NCBI GenBank assembly: GCA_017994425.1
Contig: JAGOKS010000006.1
Location: 1 to 46,854, forward strand
Length of the DNA: 46,854 nt
Origin: Bacteroidales bacterium
GTDB lineage: Bacteria; Bacteroidota; Bacteroidia; Bacteroidales; WCHB1-69
Reading direction: 5' to 3'
Shown: positions 24,664 to 35,100 of the stretch, piece by piece
How the letters are laid out: the number at the start of each line of letters is the position of its first letter
Position numbering within the stretch: the first letter of the stretch is position 1
Notes under the pieces: generated by a model
The model's database searches: none
The model's input: the letters and a program-made list of their open reading frames with translations, nothing else
Told to the model about the DNA's origin: nothing
Translations under genes and position numbers: made by a program

Positions 24664-27135
24664 TTAACGTACGCCCTCAATGGTAATACTTACATTTTTA
24701 AGAGTCAGTTGCGAATTAGGCACCCATTCGTGATTATAACTTACTGTTGATATATACATTGATAAATCTAACTGTTTGGCATTTTTGACAAGAATTTCTT
24801 TGCTGATAAATAAGGGATACCATGTTTCTTTTTCAATTTTTTCACTAGCAATAAACTTCGCAATTTTTTCTTTGGATTCCGATACATATTCCATGTTTGT
24901 ACGTTTAACACTAAACACTATATCCATGTGTTCATCAGCAAATAAATGGGTATTAACGCATACCATGGCTTTCAATGTTACCTTCACTTTTTGGAAACTA
25001 TCTGTAGAAAATGTATACGCTTTTAAAATATTACAGGTATTAAAATTTTTATTATCAGGTTGAATTTCAGGAGTAATACAGGATATTTGATTTTTTATAA
25101 TTAGGTGGTGCAGCAACCTATAAGCTTCTTCTTTATAAACAGGATTTTTAGTTAATCTATCTGCATGATAGGTATAATTATTTATGTATTTATATACGTT
25201 CATTTTTTCTCGTAGAATTTTAAGTAAAGAATCGTTGGAACATGCTTTCATGGAAAGATTTTCATCAACAATATAAATGGTCTCATTTTCCGTTTGATTG
25301 GCATCGTGATAATAATAGTTATCGTATAAAAATTCCCTGATTTCACGTGAATACGTTAAGAAAAGCATTTTCGATTGCATGCGAAAGCTTGAGGAAGTAT
25401 CCAGTCCATCGCTAATCCAATGAACAAATTCAGGGGTTTGTAAATGATAATTGTTTTTTAATAAGCTTATTAGTGAAGGGGTAATATCATTATGCGTAAT
25501 AAGAGCAGGAAATGAGTTGTGTGTAGAGAGCAAGGGGGACCATATCAATAAAGGTACATGATGGTAAGATAGACGATTTTTAATGTTTAATCCCGAGGCA
25601 TGATCGCCGGTAATAACAAAAATAGTATTGCTAAAATCAGCACGTTGTGAATATGTATGAAAAAAAGTGCGTAAACAATCATCAGAATACATGGTAGCAG
25701 CTATTCGCAATACGTGCATACGGTATTTCTTTTGTTTTTCTTGTGGCAATTTATCAATTTGGGCTTTTACCATTGAAATGTAATGTTTTTGCTTGTTATC
25801 ATCTTTTAATTTTAAATCTTCATGTGCTGTAATGGTAATAAATAAATTAAATAAATTACTGTTATTCTTTCGACTATTTAACACTTCCATGCTTTTATCA
25901 AACATGACATCATCAAAATAACCCCACCAATTGCCTTTTGTTTCTTGCGTCTTATTGGTTTTATATTCCTGATAAAACGGAGACATATAGTCTATTTTCT
26001 GTGCCAACAGATATTCTGAAATGCAATCAAAGCTAAAATCACCTCCATAGAAAGCGTTGGTTTGGTAATTATTATCGTTTAATATAGAAATCAAACTATT
26101 ATGTTTTGGCATATTCCCAAATTGAAATCCTTTCATGCCGTAGGGAAGTGAGCCGGTAATGGCAGGTACAGCTCCAAAACTGCGAGAAGTAGTAGTGATG
26201 CAATTTTTCCAATATAGTCCGGTTTTTGAAAGTGAATCTAAAAAAGGTGTAAAACTAATGCCATCAGGAGTGTCACCACTCCAATCTCTTCCAAGAGATT
26301 CTACAACGATAACAACGATATTGGGTGGGGTTTTACTTTCTTCAAAATAGGGACCCAAAACATTGGGAATACCATCTTCTCTTTCGAGTGGATACAATGA
26401 ATCAGGGATATTCCAATTCGGGAACTCACTTAAAAAAGCATTAATAAAGTTATTATTATAACTTGTATATGAAAACATTTTAAGACTTTGGCTTTTGTAA
26501 TCTGCATATGATTGAATGCAATACCATGTTTTATTGGCAATATAATTTTGCACAGAAGGATTATAATGCTTATCGGGCAAAGCTCTCGTATTCTTATTTA
26601 AAATCAACAGAGTTCCTACTATCGAAAGTCCAAAGAAAACTCCTAATAAAACATTTGAAATCTGTTTTTTTTCTATTCGAAAAGCAAAAAATATGAAAAA
26701 AAATACTATACCGGCAAGGATTAAGAATACCCAAGCAAGATGTATTGTAGAGTGTATCGTAATGTAGATTTCTGAAAACGGACGTATAAAAATCTCATTG
26801 TCCAATAATTTGCCGGTTTGTAATGCATATATCGTCAATCCTAATTCTATGAAAAACAATAAACCAAAAATTGTTGATGTAAGAATAATAGCTCCTTTTT
26901 TATGAAACGGATACATTAAGGCATAGATAGGGAGTACACATAAAGAAAATAAGCTACATGCTAAAAAAAACTGATAAAAACCTCTTAATAAAACTTGTAA
27001 TACATGAACATTTTCGTAAAAAAACAATAATACACTATCGGCTACTTTTAGTATAAAGATACTGATAAAAAGCAATATAACAATTTTAAAATAGGGGATA
27101 AAAAATTGTAGTGTTTGTGCAAATAATCGTGACAT
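24664..27135 (-). CDS. LTA synthase-like membrane phosphotransferase / sulfatase family
   Basis: An 823-residue protein. Five membrane helices lie within residues 1-180. An alkaline-phosphatase-superfamily domain follows: NIVVIVVESLGRDWSG (metal Glu279), then the nucleophile region ITTTSRSFGAVPAITGSLPYG (probably Thr316), and FVITGDHASG (metal Asp/His). The last ~200 residues include a DENLSM-containing helical part and a beta-sandwich (VKVTLKAMVCVNTHLF onward). Bacteroidota relatives are thought to move phosphoglycerol or phosphoethanolamine-type groups onto envelope glycans. No lipoteichoic acid is expected in this phylum. It has its own promoter and stands directly upstream of the glycan operon. 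Confidence 0.85.
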   Translation of the reverse strand: MSRLFAQTLQFFIPYFKIVILLFISIFILKVADSVLLFFYENVHVLQVLLRGFYQFFLACSLFSLCVLPIYALMYPFHKKGAIILTSTIFGLLFFIELGLTIYALQTGKLLDNEIFIRPFSEIYITIHSTIHLAWVFLILAGIVFFFIFFAFRIEKKQISNVLLGVFFGLSIVGTLLILNKNTRALPDKHYNPSVQNYIANKTWYCIQSYADYKSQSLKMFSYTSYNNNFINAFLSEFPNWNIPDSLYPLEREDGIPNVLGPYFEESKTPPNIVVIVVESLGRDWSGDTPDGISFTPFLDSLSKTGLYWKNCITTTSRSFGAVPAITGSLPYGMKGFQFGNMPKHNSLISILNDNNYQTNAFYGGDFSFDCISEYLLAQKIDYMSPFYQEYKTNKTQETKGNWWGYFDDVMFDKSMEVLNSRKNNSNLFNLFITITAHEDLKLKDDNKQKHYISMVKAQIDKLPQEKQKKYRMHVLRIAATMYSDDCLRTFFHTYSQRADFSNTIFVITGDHASGLNIKNRLSYHHVPLLIWSPLLSTHNSFPALITHNDITPSLISLLKNNYHLQTPEFVHWISDGLDTSSSFRMQSKMLFLTYSREIREFLYDNYYYHDANQTENETIYIVDENLSMKACSNDSLLKILREKMNVYKYINNYTYHADRLTKNPVYKEEAYRLLHHLIIKNQISCITPEIQPDNKNFNTCNILKAYTFSTDSFQKVKVTLKAMVCVNTHLFADEHMDIVFSVKRTNMEYVSESKEKIAKFIASEKIEKETWYPLFISKEILVKNAKQLDLSMYISTVSYNHEWVPNSQLTLKNVSITIEGVR

Positions 27136-27178
27136 ACAACCTATTTAAAATTAAAAATGATGATTAAAAATAAAAAAG

Positions 27179-27186
27179 CAAAATTA
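27179..27186 (-). promoter_or_regulatory. Promoter -7 box of the LTA-synthase-like gene
   Basis: TAATTTTG on the minus strand (TAnnTTTG), 43 bp before the ATG. Confidence 0.5.
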
Positions 27187-27307
27187 CATATTTTTTAAAT
27201 TATATTTTCCATTATATTTCATAGACTCTAATTATTTGAATTGTTATAAAAAAATGTATGATATTTGTAATACATATGATTTGTCAATTTCTTTTAATAA
27301 ATAAGTA

Positions 27308-28393
27308 ATGACTAATGTACTCAAAATAATCTTAACTTTTTTTCGTAGAGAAAGATTGTGGTTAAAGGCTTTTTCAGAAGATATTTATACCATAAAAACC
27401 GATTTACGTTTTTCTCAAAGATTTTTTGCGTATCGCAAAGGATTTCTCCCGAGTATTATGTCATATAGCGGGATAAATAAAAAAAATCACACGCAATATC
27501 TTTCTTCTAAAGATTATCAGTTTTATTCATATCCTAACGGACTTTATAATCGTTTAGCTGAGATAAAATTAAACATACCTTTTCTTTTAAAAGATTATGT
27601 AGAATATGTTCCGGAATATTATTTTTTTAAAGATACTTATGGTTTTCTTCCACTTGAAAATTATTCAGGTAACAGGCAAGTTCGCTTATCAATTGATTCT
27701 TTTTTGGAAATTTTACATGAAAAAAAACAATTAGCGTGTAAACCTTGTAGTTCCCGTTGGGGAAATGGTTTTATGAAAGTCGAAATAAAAAACAATATAT
27801 ATTTTATTAATAATCAAATCTATCCTTTCACAGTATTTGTTACGGAAATCCTTGCTTTAAATGATTATATTATTACAGAATATATTGTTCAACATCCCTA
27901 TGCTCAAGCCATTTATCCAATAAGTGTCAATACGATTCGTTTGCTTTGTGTGTGGGATGAACTCAAAAAAGAATTTTTTCTTGCGAGAGCCTTTCAGCGA
28001 TTTGGAACGAATGGTAGTTTAGTTGATAACTTAAAAAGCGGCAACGGATTAGCTGTATTTATCGATTTTGAAACGGGAGAATTTACCCATAAAATAATTA
28101 CTAATACCAACAAGAAAGGATATCGAATTTCAAATAATCGTTTACATCCGGATACAGGTATTTCATTGGAAGGGGTTTCAATTCCGAATTGGCACTTCTT
28201 GAAAAATAAAATATTGGAAATAAGTAATCATATATCTTTCTTAAAATATGTAGGATATGATATAGCCCTTACTGAAAAAGGATTTAAAATATTGGAAATA
28301 AACTCCAAAGTAGGATTACATACTTTGCAAATACACGACCCGCTTTTTACAGATGAAAGAATTAAAAATTGTATATTGACACATAAAAAATAA
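27308..28393 (+). CDS. Sugar-transfer-associated ATP-grasp family protein
   Basis: A 361-residue cytosolic-looking protein. The segment LACKPCSSRWGNGFMKVEI is the ATP-grasp phosphate-binding strand. SVNTIRLLCVWDE, FLARAFQRFGTNGSLVDNLKSGNGLAVFID and GYDIALTEKGFKILEINSKVGLHTLQ carry the magnesium/ATP residues (the last contains the Glu/Asn pair). This is the pattern of the ATPgrasp_ST family, whose members occur in capsule, O-antigen and other polysaccharide loci and are thought to link amino acids to sugars. It is divergent from the glycan genes on the minus strand, which supports a role in decorating the same polymer. A near-consensus promoter (GATATTTG) lies around 27260. Confidence 0.85.
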   Translation: MTNVLKIILTFFRRERLWLKAFSEDIYTIKTDLRFSQRFFAYRKGFLPSIMSYSGINKKNHTQYLSSKDYQFYSYPNGLYNRLAEIKLNIPFLLKDYVEYVPEYYFFKDTYGFLPLENYSGNRQVRLSIDSFLEILHEKKQLACKPCSSRWGNGFMKVEIKNNIYFINNQIYPFTVFVTEILALNDYIITEYIVQHPYAQAIYPISVNTIRLLCVWDELKKEFFLARAFQRFGTNGSLVDNLKSGNGLAVFIDFETGEFTHKIITNTNKKGYRISNNRLHPDTGISLEGVSIPNWHFLKNKILEISNHISFLKYVGYDIALTEKGFKILEINSKVGLHTLQIHDPLFTDERIKNCILTHKK

Positions 28394-28446
28394 TTTTTTA
28401 TAAAAAAAAATGCATATATACATATTATTAATAAGAAAAAATTTTA

Positions 28447-28454
28447 TACATTTG
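28447..28454 (+). promoter_or_regulatory. Promoter -7 box of the small peptide/GLUG locus
   Basis: TACATTTG (TAnnTTTG), 50 bp upstream of the 49-codon gene. It separates this unit from the ATP-grasp gene. Confidence 0.55.
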
Positions 28455-28504
28455 CATAAATAATAAAATTATAAAAACAGTATTAAATTAATAAGTATTG
28501 AATT

Positions 28505-28654
28505 ATGAATAAAAGAGAAAACATGACACAAAAAGAAGAATACATTGCCCCTGATATTCAAGTTATAGAGGTAAATGTGGAAAAAGGATTTGCTAAAAGT
28601 GGAAGCGGTGATACAACTGATCCCGGAGGCGAAGATGTAGAAGGAGGTTTTTAA
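28505..28654 (+). CDS. Small 49-residue peptide with Gly/Asp/Ser/Thr-rich tail
   Basis: ATG at 28505 (alternative Met at codon 7) to TAA at 28652-28654. The N-terminal half is EEYIAPDIQVIEVNVEKGFA. The C-terminal half is KSGSGDTTDPGGEDVEGGF. Short ORFs with a YxxPxIxVIEVxxExG core and a variable Gly-rich tail are widespread in Bacteroidales genomes but usually unannotated, with no known function. The leader-plus-variable-tail layout resembles a modified-peptide (RiPP) precursor, which is speculation. It has its own promoter and precedes the first giant GLUG protein gene by 45 bp, so the two are probably co-transcribed. No signal peptide is visible. Confidence 0.7.
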   Translation: MNKRENMTQKEEYIAPDIQVIEVNVEKGFAKSGSGDTTDPGGEDVEGGF

Positions 28655-28699
28655 TTGTAAAAATAAATCAATGTTTTAATTAAATAAAAAATCAATTAT

Positions 28700-31600
28700 A
28701 TGAAAAATATTAAATATTTTCTTTTATGTTTACTTACTGTATTTTTTATGGGAAATACAGAACTTCATGCACAAGTAAGCTATTGGAACGGGAGTGATAC
28801 TACGGCTTGGACGCAAGGCGCCGGAACCATGGCAAATCCATATTTAATTGAATCGGCAGCTAATTTGGCCTGTTTGGCTACTCGCGTGAATGCCGGAACT
28901 ACGTATTCAGGTGTTTATTTTAAACTTATGACCAATGTGAATCTGGGAGCCGGCAATTGGACACCTATCGGTATTTCAACTACCAAGTATTTTTCCGGAT
29001 ATTTTGACGGAAATAACCTGAATGTGGATAGTTTAACTATAAATAACAGTGCTACTGCTACTTCTTTTATGGGCTTGTTTGGAATTACACAACATTCAAC
29101 CATTAAAAATTTAACACTATCAAATATCAATGTTTCGCAAACCAGTGCTTCTTCTTCAATTTTTACAGGCGGATTGTTAGGCGCTACCATGGGAGGGGAT
29201 TATATCAGCAATTGCAAAACCCTCAGCGGACAAATATACTCTGTATCTACGACAGCCGGAAGGGGTTATGCAGGAGGCATTGTAGGATGTATACAGTTTG
29301 GGGCAAATAATGTGAGAATTGAAAATTGTATTAATTACGCTACTATAAAAGCGAACTATAGTCCCGGTGGCATTGTCGGAATGATAAATGTAACTTCTAC
29401 TGTTGCTGATACCTTATGGTTTATATCTTGTTCTAATAATGGGTGTATTTTGGGATTGCCCTCAACCGGAAATTTATACGGAGGTGGTGTTATCGGTTGG
29501 TTAAATATAGCCAGAAATAATACGGAAATTTATATTGATAATTGTTATAATACCGGTTATGTAAAAGATTCTACCAATGAAGGGACATCTGTTTATACCG
29601 GTGGACTAATCGGTTATTTGCAAGGGGCAGCGGCAACGGTTAGCGGAGCCAATGCACGCATCACAAATTGTTGGAACAGCGGTAAAATTGAAAATATTTC
29701 TACTTCCATTGATATTACGACCAATAAATGGTTTTATGCCGGTGGTATTACCGGAAATATGACTATTTTTGGTATTGCAAATATTTTATATCAGGATGTA
29801 TATAATACAGGCGAAATTTATAATATAAGACGTTCCCCTAAAAAAGCAGTCGCTTTAGCAGGTATTATCGGCATCATGAATTTACAACAATCGGGTTCTG
29901 TTTTTACCTTGAGTAAAGCCTATAATACAGGAAATGTAACTTTATTATCGCCTGATACAGCTAATATATTAACCTATGCAGGAGGAATTATCGGTTGGTT
30001 ATATAATTTAGGAGGCTTATATAATATTAATCAATGTTTTAACGCAGGTACTATTTACAATCAGAGTATTTATGCCGGTGGGATAGCAGGCTATGTTGAC
30101 GGTTTTTCAACTTCCAATAATGTCATTCAACATTGCTTTAACAGTGGAAATATTTCTTCTTTTAATACTGCCGGTGGTATCACTGCTTGTTATTCGCACA
30201 AAGGCTTAAATAATACCATTTCAAATTGTATCAGTGTAGGAATCGTCAATACTCCTTTGGGAGGAAGTGGTATAGCCGGTACTATTTGGGATAGTACAAC
30301 ATTAAATTTAGCTACGTGTTATTATGATCGACAGATAACGGGACGTACACGAGGAGGAAATCCTATCGGTACAGGGGCAAGTAAAACAAATGATACTATT
30401 CGCCATGCTCGTGAATTAGCAGCTCTTCAATTAGACCCTGCTTTTTGGTATATGGAAGCCGATATGTATCCTCGATTATTATGCTTCCAAAATTTGGATG
30501 CCATGATACTCGGAGCCGCTCCTTATTATTTTTATGCCGATCCACTAGCCAATTCTTTTAATACCTATTCGAAAATCAATAAAAACTTTAGCATGGGTGG
30601 AAAGATGGGTACATTTTACAACTCTTCCAATACCGGAGTGATTAGCATTATAAATAATGACAGTGCCTTGATAACACCTATTGGGATTGATACAATTACG
30701 ATTACTTCTATGTACGGATATGCTTCCCGTTCCATTCAAGTTATTGTTGTAAAAGAAACCGTCATTGAAACGGAAGTCTGTCAAGGTGAAGTATATCAAA
30801 TTTTAGGTAGAAACATAGATACCGATAGTGCCGGACTCTTTACCTATTATGGTGTTGATAGTATTATATATGTAACGGTACATCCCACGTATGTGATGCA
30901 AGAAAATTATACCATTTGTTCGAATGAAAATTATGTATGGCATGGACAAACAGTAAATCAAGCAGGTGATTATTATGATACCTTAACAAGTATTTCCGGA
31001 TGTGACAGTATTTATAGGTTGAATTTAATCGTTAATCCCATAGCCAACGAAGTGGATAGTGTAACTTTTTGCAGCAACGATTTGCCTTTATTATACCAAG
31101 GAGTATTTATCAATCAAGGGGGAGATTATACCACTACCTATGTCGCAGCCAATGGATGTGATAGTATTATAGGTATTCATGTAACTATCAATCAAGCGTA
31201 TGATACAATTATAGTAGCTGTTGTAGCTGAAGCAGAACTTCCCTATACTTTTGGCAGTCAAACTTTAACAGAAGGAGGAACCTATACGGAACTGTTTACT
31301 TCTATGGCAAATTGCGATAGCTTAGTACATTTAGTATTGGTGGTAGGTAATCTAAGTGGGGATACCTTATATTCCAACGATAGTAAAAAAATATGTAAAT
31401 CAGATCTTCCGTATCAATATGGGATACACGTATTCCCTGAAGGTACCGAAAGTGGAGTGTATGAAGTTGGCTTTATGAGTACGACAGGAAAAGATAGTAT
31501 CGTTTTCTTATATTTAACCATTAATGATATCCCTGCCATGCCCGATAGTATTTTAGGACCACAAACAATAAATGTACTAGGTAAATATACCTATAGTGTA

Positions 31601-32056
31601 AATCCGGTGGAAAGTGCTACTGAATACAGATGGGGTGTTTCTAACAGTATGTTTGTTTTTGAGGATGAAACCAATATTTCCAACAATGCAGTACTCTATG
31701 TTGCTATAGCAGGCAATGCCATACTTACTGTAGCTGCCGGCAATCAATGTGGCTTTTCTGCAGACCAAAGCTTGCAACTATTATCCGATGTATCTGTTAG
31801 TGAAGCGGATTCAAAGTTGTTTTCCGCTCAATTGTTTCCTAATCCTGCACAAGATTATGTGGATGTTAAATTGTATGGGAGTGAAGCGACTACGATTTAC
31901 ATCGTGGATATATACGGTAAACTAATTAAAAAACAAATGCTTACTGATGCCAATACCCGTATCAGTTTAAGCGATGTGTCAAACGGTATTTATTTCATAC
32001 AAATCAAAAACGATAATCAATTGTTGGGCACTTATAAAGTAGTCCGAAATAAATAA
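28700..32056 (+). CDS. Giant GLUG-repeat surface protein with T9SS sorting domain, copy 1
   Basis: An 1118-residue secreted protein. Signal peptide ends HA|Q (residue 24). Residues about 27-95 hold the common opener GTMANPYLIESAANLACLA and YFKLMTNVNLGAGNWTPIG. Residues about 100-560 are GLUG-like repeats (YAGGIVGCIQ, YTGGLIGYLQ, YAGGIIGWLY, each followed by NCYNTG-type strands), which should form a beta-helix. Residues about 680-900 contain Ig-like modules of ~65 residues with the motif CSN...Y...G...Y..T....GCDSI. The last ~75 residues are the type A sorting tail (LFPNPAQDYVDVKL, VSNGIYFIQIK). A strong terminator follows. It is likely a surface adhesin or matrix protein. Copy 2 lies immediately downstream. 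Confidence 0.88.
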   Translation: MKNIKYFLLCLLTVFFMGNTELHAQVSYWNGSDTTAWTQGAGTMANPYLIESAANLACLATRVNAGTTYSGVYFKLMTNVNLGAGNWTPIGISTTKYFSGYFDGNNLNVDSLTINNSATATSFMGLFGITQHSTIKNLTLSNINVSQTSASSSIFTGGLLGATMGGDYISNCKTLSGQIYSVSTTAGRGYAGGIVGCIQFGANNVRIENCINYATIKANYSPGGIVGMINVTSTVADTLWFISCSNNGCILGLPSTGNLYGGGVIGWLNIARNNTEIYIDNCYNTGYVKDSTNEGTSVYTGGLIGYLQGAAATVSGANARITNCWNSGKIENISTSIDITTNKWFYAGGITGNMTIFGIANILYQDVYNTGEIYNIRRSPKKAVALAGIIGIMNLQQSGSVFTLSKAYNTGNVTLLSPDTANILTYAGGIIGWLYNLGGLYNINQCFNAGTIYNQSIYAGGIAGYVDGFSTSNNVIQHCFNSGNISSFNTAGGITACYSHKGLNNTISNCISVGIVNTPLGGSGIAGTIWDSTTLNLATCYYDRQITGRTRGGNPIGTGASKTNDTIRHARELAALQLDPAFWYMEADMYPRLLCFQNLDAMILGAAPYYFYADPLANSFNTYSKINKNFSMGGKMGTFYNSSNTGVISIINNDSALITPIGIDTITITSMYGYASRSIQVIVVKETVIETEVCQGEVYQILGRNIDTDSAGLFTYYGVDSIIYVTVHPTYVMQENYTICSNENYVWHGQTVNQAGDYYDTLTSISGCDSIYRLNLIVNPIANEVDSVTFCSNDLPLLYQGVFINQGGDYTTTYVAANGCDSIIGIHVTINQAYDTIIVAVVAEAELPYTFGSQTLTEGGTYTELFTSMANCDSLVHLVLVVGNLSGDTLYSNDSKKICKSDLPYQYGIHVFPEGTESGVYEVGFMSTTGKDSIVFLYLTINDIPAMPDSILGPQTINVLGKYTYSVNPVESATEYRWGVSNSMFVFEDETNISNNAVLYVAIAGNAILTVAAGNQCGFSADQSLQLLSDVSVSEADSKLFSAQLFPNPAQDYVDVKLYGSEATTIYIVDIYGKLIKKQMLTDANTRISLSDVSNGIYFIQIKNDNQLLGTYKVVRNK

Positions 32057-32060
32057 TTTT

Positions 32061-32094
32061 AAAGCAAGGAGATGCAATTGCGTCTCCTTGCTTT
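32061..32094 (+). terminator. Strong hairpin terminator between the two GLUG genes
   Basis: AAAGCAAGGAGATGC pairs with the mirror sequence ending GCTTT over 15 bp (one G-T pair), with an AATT tetraloop. The T tract is short (CTTTATATTA), so it may stop, attenuate or only protect the upstream mRNA end. Confidence 0.75.
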
Positions 32095-32157
32095 ATATTA
32101 ATTGAATTTTTTTTTAATTTAATATAACTTTATCAATAAAAAAACGTAAAACGTAGA

Positions 32158-32184
32158 ATGAAAAATAAAATCAATGAATCATGA
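32158..32184 (+). CDS. Possible 8-codon leader ORF overlapping the start of GLUG copy 2
   Basis: ATG at 32158 encodes MKNKINES and ends in TGA that overlaps the next gene's ATG as ATGA (32181-32184). This is the classic geometry of translational coupling. It is very short and could arise by chance; no independent support. Confidence 0.2.
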   Translation: MKNKINES

Positions 32185-35100
32185 AAAAATGTATACTTTT
32201 TATTTTTGGAATTGTAAATATTATTAATGTCTACAATTCTAATGTTAAAGCACAGAATGTCAGCCGTTGGAATGGAACTGATACTACAGTATGGGTCAAT
32301 GGCTTGGGAACTATAGGTATGCCATATTTAATTGAATCTGCCGGTAATTTAGCTTGTTTAGCAAAACGAGTAAATGAAGGTAACACTTATGCGGGTGTTT
32401 ACTTCAAACTCACTACCAATCTCAATTTAGCAGGAGGGAATTGGATTCCCATTGGTATTTCGACAAGCTATAGTTTTAACGGTAATTTTGATGGGGATTA
32501 TTATACCATAGATAGTTTAACTATCAATACGAATCCGACAGCTACTTCTTTTGTAGGTTTATTTGGGATGGTGCAAAGTGCAGTTATTCAAAAGGTTATT
32601 TTAAGCAATGTGAATGTAAAGCAAAGCAGTGCAAGTGCCGGTATTTATACGGGTGCCTTATTAGGAGCTACCAATTTAGGGGCTAAAATAACCAATTGCA
32701 GTGTATTAAGTGGTGTTGTCTATTCAGTTTCTAATAACGGAAGTCGAGGTTATGCCGGTGGAATAGTGGGATGTTCTCAGTTTGGAATTCAAAATTTAAC
32801 TATACAAAATTGTAACAATGCAGCGGAAATATATGGAAATTATGCGGTCGGTGGTATTGTAGGTATGCTCAATGTAACCACACATGATATAGATACAGCT
32901 TGGATTAGTAATTGTTATAATACAGGCTTAATTAATGGATTACCTAGTCCCGGCAATGTGTACACAGGCGGAGTAATCGGATGGCTTAACTTACAAAGAA
33001 ATTATACAGAAATTTATATGGATAATTGTTATAATACTGCTTACATAAAAGATACTACTCATTCAGGTATTTATGCGTATACAGGCGGAGTAATCGGTTA
33101 TTTACAAAACACAGCCACTGCTATTGATAATATCAATGCCTCTATTAGCAATGTGTGGAATAGCGGAAAAGTAGAAAATATAAGTACTTCATTAGATGTT
33201 ACTACAAATAAATGGTCGTATGCTGCCGGTATAGTTGGAAATGTTACTTTGTATGGTGTTGCAAAAATCTATTATAGCAACGTATATAATACGGGTGAAG
33301 TATGTTTTTTCCGTCGTTCTCCTAAAACTACGTCAGCAGTTAGTGGAATTGTCGGTTTGCTGTCTGTACAAAAAGCCGGAGGTTATATTTCATTGAGTCA
33401 ATCGTATAATACAGGTAAAATAGATTTAATATCTCCTGATACAGCAAATAATTTAACGTTTGCAGGTGGTATTATTGGTTGGCTATATAGTTCTCAAGGA
33501 GGAATATATTTAATTGATAGGTGTTTTAATAGTGGTAATATCAGCAATGAAAGTTTTTATTCCGGTGGGATAGTAGGGTATACTTATGGCGGTTCTTCTT
33601 CCGGTAATGTAATTCAGAATTGTATCAATAGTGGGAAAGTACAATCCAAAAATACAGCCGGTGGTATAACTGCTTGTTATGAACAGAAAGGGAGTAATAA
33701 TTATATTCAGAATTGTCTTAGTGTTGGAACAATTATAACTCCAACAGGTCCTAGCGGAATTGCAGGAACGCTTTGGGATAGTACAATTTTAGATTTGGCT
33801 ACTTGCTATTATGATAGACAAATTACCGGATGTACACGTGGCACTTCACCCATTGGTGCGGGTGCTTCTAAAATGAACGATACTATACGATATGCTCACC
33901 AAATAGCGGCATTGCAATTAGATCCTACGGTATGGTATATGGAAACCGGAATGTACCCTCGTTTACTTTGTTTTCAACATTTGGATGAAATGATTTTGGC
34001 AGCTACTCCCATCTTTTTTTATGCTGATACGACAGCAAGTGTTTATAATTCAGTATACGAAGTAAATAGATCTTTCAATATGGGTGGAAAAACAGGTACT
34101 TTCTTTCACTCTTCCAAACCCACTTCTTTAACTATTCTTAATAATGATAGTGCAGTATTGCATACATCATCCATAGATACAGTTATTTTAACTGTTAATT
34201 ACGGTACTGCCGGCAAAACAATAGACTTAATTGTTAAACCAAAACCGTTTATAAATATTGAAGATACTATTACATATTGCAGTAATGAACTACCTATATT
34301 ATATAGAAATTTATTTATTGATAAAGCCGGTGATTATACTTTTACATCTAACTTATCAAATGCTTATGATACGAATTTTACCATACATGCAATTGTGAAT
34401 CAAGCTTACGATACCGTAATTATGATGGAAATTTCTGAAAAGGAAATTCCATTTCTTTTTGGAGAACAAAGTTTAACCAAAGCTGGTGTGTATAAAGATA
34501 CTTTCCAAACTGTTTACGCCAACTGTGACAGCATTGTATGTTTGGTATTAATAATACGTCCTATTGATGAAGCAGTGCCTATTTGTTTAGTAAGTGTAGA
34601 TTCCAATAATCATAATATCGTTGTTTGGGAAAAACCGAGTGTAAATTATATTTCTGACTTTAAAATTTACCGTGAAGCAAATGATGCGGAAAATTACGTT
34701 CTTATAAAAACATTGCCTTATGATTCTTTAGCCACCTATGTGGATGTCAGTTCTGATGCATCCAAAAAAGCCTATCGCTATAAATTAGGAGCAATGACCA
34801 TTTATGGTTATGAAACTAACCTCAGTCCTTACCATCAAACCATACATTTAACCATTAACAAAGGGATAGGAAATAAATGGAATTTAATATGGACGCCTTA
34901 TGAAGGCTTGGAATATACATCTTATTCAATATCGAGAGGTACAAGTAAAGCTAATATGCAACCGTTAACAGATATTTCCGCTAATTTCACCTCTTATACC
35001 GATGAAGTAGTAGGAACAGTATATTATCAAATTGAAATTAACCTTCCGTATAGCTGTAATCCACAAGGAATTATGTCTTTGAAAAGTGGCGATGATAATA

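Noticed and set aside
27308..28654. Graspetide (ATP-grasp-modified peptide) cluster
   Set aside because: The ATP-grasp protein belongs to the sugar-transfer-associated type rather than the RimK-like graspetide ligases, and the peptide gene has its own promoter. Mentioned only as speculation in the peptide finding.
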